DNA of 32,934 nucleotides from Streptomyces sp. DI166. GTDB lineage: Bacteria; Actinomycetota; Actinomycetes; Streptomycetales; Streptomycetaceae. Made by a program: the position numbers and the translations under genes. This document shows positions 31,551 to 32,934 of the stretch, piece after piece (positions within the stretch are counted from its first letter, which is position 1; each line of letters opens with the position of its first letter). The notes below the pieces were generated by a model. The model did no database searches. It was not told the origin of the DNA and was given only the letters and a program-made list of their open reading frames with translations. The stretch spans positions 1 through 32,934 of the forward strand of contig NZ_FLSP01000093.1 in the NCBI RefSeq assembly GCF_900091315.1, given 5' to 3'.

Positions 31551-31693
31551 TGCGGGATTGTGGTGAGTACCCCTGGACTCAAGCGCCGGTGGAGTGCAGC
31601 ATGAATCGAATTCCTTGGATCGAACTTGACCGAATCCGTGCTCCGAGGACCGAAGGGAATCCGAACCATGCAGGCGGCGGTGGGCGGACGCAC

Positions 31694-31744
31694 CGCGCCC
31701 CGCCTGGGTGCCGGGACAGGTGCCCGGGACCCAGGCGGGGCGCG
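31694..31744 (-). terminator. Hairpin terminator after the StrR-family gene
   Basis: A perfect 16-bp inverted repeat (31694-31709 with 31729-31744, arm CGCGCCCCGCCTGGGT) encloses a second 5-bp stem (31711-31715 with 31723-31727) and a 7-nt loop. It begins 34 nt past the regulator stop codon. There is no clear T-run, which is normal for actinomycete terminators. It would keep regulator transcripts from reading into the biosynthetic operon. The inverted repeat is seen directly; its function is inferred from position and strength. Confidence 0.85.
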
Positions 31745-31777
31745 AGGGGGTGATCTATCGGTTCTCTGGAGGAACGC

Positions 31778-32830
31778 TCAGGCGCCGGAGGAGAGCTGAC
31801 GCACGCTCTGCTCCCCCGTTCCGCCCTTGGCGGCCGTTTCCCGGCACTCGATGTCGATGGCGAACTCCAGCCACCGCGAGGCACACACCCGGGCCATCTG
31901 CGCCACGTCCGCGGCGCGGTGGGCGGGGATGCCGTCGATGAGGTCCTGCCGCTGTTCCGTGGTGAGCAGGTGGGCGCGCAGCAGCTGGAGCAGGGTGCGC
32001 CCGATCTCGGACATCCTGAGCGAGGGGTCGCGGCGCATGCTGGACAGCACGCCCTCCCACACCGGCTGCGGAGTGGCCGGCTCGGCGGCCTCGGGCCGGT
32101 CCGCGGGCACCTTCTCGCGGGCGGGTGACTCCAGGGCGGTGGGACGGAACTTGGGTGCCACCGGGTCCTGCCCCAGCCGGATGCGGCGTCGTACGTCGCG
32201 TGCGGTGGCCACCGCGATGCCCGCTCTGCTGGCGATCTCGCGCAGGGAGGCGTCCGGGAACTCGGCGATGACTCTGCTGGCGGCCAGCCGTCCGGCGGTC
32301 GCGTCAACAGGGCGTTTGCGGCCGTCCCTGCCGATGCGCAGGGTGAGTTGCGGGGTGTCCCGGGCATTGGCGCGCAGGGATCCCACCGCGCCGGGCGACA
32401 GCCCGGTGACGGCGGCGATGCGCCGGTCGGACCAGGCGGGGTGGCTGCGCATGATGCGTACGGCGGCGGCCGTGCGGTCCTGCCGGGAGAGCGGCATCCC
32501 GTGCTCGGCGTTGAGCTGCACGGCGAGGACGAAGGCGTCCTCGACACTGCCGTCGACGAACCGGACCTCGATGAGGCGGTCGCCGCGCAGCTCGGCCGCG
32601 CGCAGCCGGTGCATGCCGTCCACTACGCGCATGGTGGGGCGGTGGACGACGATGGGCGGCAGTGCGGCCCCCGACTCGGCCAGCGACCTGGCGTGTTCCT
32701 CGATCTCTCCCGCGAGCCGGGGAGAGTCGGCCGCCGCTAACGAGTCGACGGGGATCCACTGGGTGTGCTGAGTGAGGTGATTCTCGTCGATGGGCGACCT
32801 CGGCTTGCCATCCGGCCGTGAGTCGGACAC
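31778..32830 (-). CDS. StrR-family (ParB-like) pathway-specific activator
   Basis: A 350-aa DNA-binding regulator, the same length as StrR of streptomycin biosynthesis, and of the family that includes NovG and the glycopeptide regulators. The ParB/Srx-like N-terminal part (about 25-105) contains LPPIVVHRPTMRVVDGMHRL and DAFVLAVQLNAEHGMPLS. One helix-turn-helix lies near 135-158 (WSDRRIAAVTGLSPGAV), and a second HTH-like stretch near 200-223 (SLREIASRAGIAVATARDVRRR). Residue 31 is encoded by TTA (32738-32740), so its translation should depend on the bldA tRNA in Streptomyces. The start is GTG at 32830, preceded by GGAGGGAG about 6 nt upstream. It reads towards the biosynthetic operon, separated from it by a terminator and a StrR-type operator. 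It very probably activates the operon. Confidence 0.95.
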   Translation of the reverse strand: MSDSRPDGKPRSPIDENHLTQHTQWIPVDSLAAADSPRLAGEIEEHARSLAESGAALPPIVVHRPTMRVVDGMHRLRAAELRGDRLIEVRFVDGSVEDAFVLAVQLNAEHGMPLSRQDRTAAAVRIMRSHPAWSDRRIAAVTGLSPGAVGSLRANARDTPQLTLRIGRDGRKRPVDATAGRLAASRVIAEFPDASLREIASRAGIAVATARDVRRRIRLGQDPVAPKFRPTALESPAREKVPADRPEAAEPATPQPVWEGVLSSMRRDPSLRMSEIGRTLLQLLRAHLLTTEQRQDLIDGIPAHRAADVAQMARVCASRWLEFAIDIECRETAAKGGTGEQSVRQLSSGA

Positions 32831-32879
32831 GCGGCGCTCCCTCCATAGCTCTGCACTGGACGGGGTACGTGTGGTGCGT

Positions 32880-32899
32880 CCCGCCGGAACTCCGGCGGG
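32880..32899. terminator. Short GC-rich hairpin upstream of the regulator
   Basis: CCCGCCGGA and TCCGGCGGG are perfect 9-bp complementary arms around a 2-nt centre (effectively 8 bp with a 4-nt loop). It lies 50-69 nt upstream of the regulator start. It could terminate an upstream gene outside the window or act as a structured element in the regulator's own leader. No promoter was recognised around it. Confidence 0.45.
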
Positions 32900-32934
32900 T
32901 TCCCGGGGCGCATGGGGGGTCCAACAGAATTTGA

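Larger units (their letters stand above)
31267..31777. other. Intergenic control region between regulator and operon
   Basis: A 511-bp stretch without a long gene. From right to left it holds the regulator's hairpin terminator, an unexplained stretch at 31551-31693 with several GAATCCG/TTCGA-like words but no convincing palindrome, the StrR-type operator, the possible promoter, and a leader of about 170 nt that includes the small TTA-containing frame. The ribosome-binding site of the first PKS gene (GAGAGGA) closes it. No tRNA or riboswitch fold was recognised. Confidence 0.8.

Noticed and set aside
31604..31660. A possible second, degenerate StrR site (TTCGA words around 31606-31627)
   Set aside because: The half-sites are not arranged as a palindrome with an 11-nt spacer; the match is too weak to call.
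31538..31753. A 71-codon plus-strand frame next to the operator
   Set aside because: It starts inside the operator palindrome and runs through the terminator hairpin; no ribosome-binding site or family resemblance.
31579..32924. Other minus-strand frames overlapping the StrR-family gene (31579-32547, 32304-32924)
   Set aside because: They are alternative frames of the regulator; only the 31778-32830 frame shows family motifs.

Overview
This window is one end of a modular fatty-acyl/polyketide/nonribosomal-peptide gene cluster from a high-GC actinomycete. The GC content and codon bias, TTA codons confined to the regulator and the leader, and a StrR-type regulator all suggest Streptomyces or a close relative. 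Every gene I can support reads on the minus strand, so transcription runs from the right end (about 32.8 kb) to the left end. The leftmost gene, a cytochrome P450, is cut by the window edge, and the cluster probably continues beyond it.

Right end (31.3-32.9 kb): a StrR/ParB-like transcriptional activator with a TTA codon at residue 31. It is followed by a strong hairpin terminator. A 511-bp intergenic region then holds a perfect 16-bp inverted repeat with an 11-bp spacer, matching the StrR operator pattern (GTTC-A-ACTG, N11, CAGT-T-GAAC). A possible promoter and a 22-codon leader ORF with its own TTA codon come next.

Assembly line, in order of transcription: (1) FAAL-ACP-KS-AT-DH-ER-KR-ACP, which loads a free fatty acid and adds one fully reduced unit; (2) KS-AT-ACP, which adds one unit without ketoreduction; (3) C-A-PCP with a serine code; (4) KS-AT-KR-DH-PCP with a malonyl-type AT, which extends the serine to a 4-amino-2-enoyl unit; (5) a free-standing FabG-like SDR; (6) C-A-PCP-C-A-PCP-E-C, with a glycine-like and then a Val/Ile-like code and a D-configured last residue; (7) a P450. 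Stop and start codons of the first genes overlap by 4 nt (ATGA/GTGA) or lie 4 nt apart, so this reads as one translationally coupled operon.

Interpretation (inference): a serine module followed by a malonyl KS-AT-KR-DH module is the logic expected for a 4-amino-2,4-pentadienoate (APD) unit, the warhead of the rakicidin / BE-43547 / vinylamycin / microtermolide cyclic lipodepsipeptides. The lipid start, two amino acids after the Ser-malonate unit (Gly-like, then D-aliphatic) and the lack of an N-methyltransferase or an Asn-type A domain point away from rakicidin itself and towards a vinylamycin- or BE-43547-like product, or an undescribed relative. There is no thioesterase in the window. The assembly line ends in a condensation domain, which is the best candidate for chain release or macrolactonisation.
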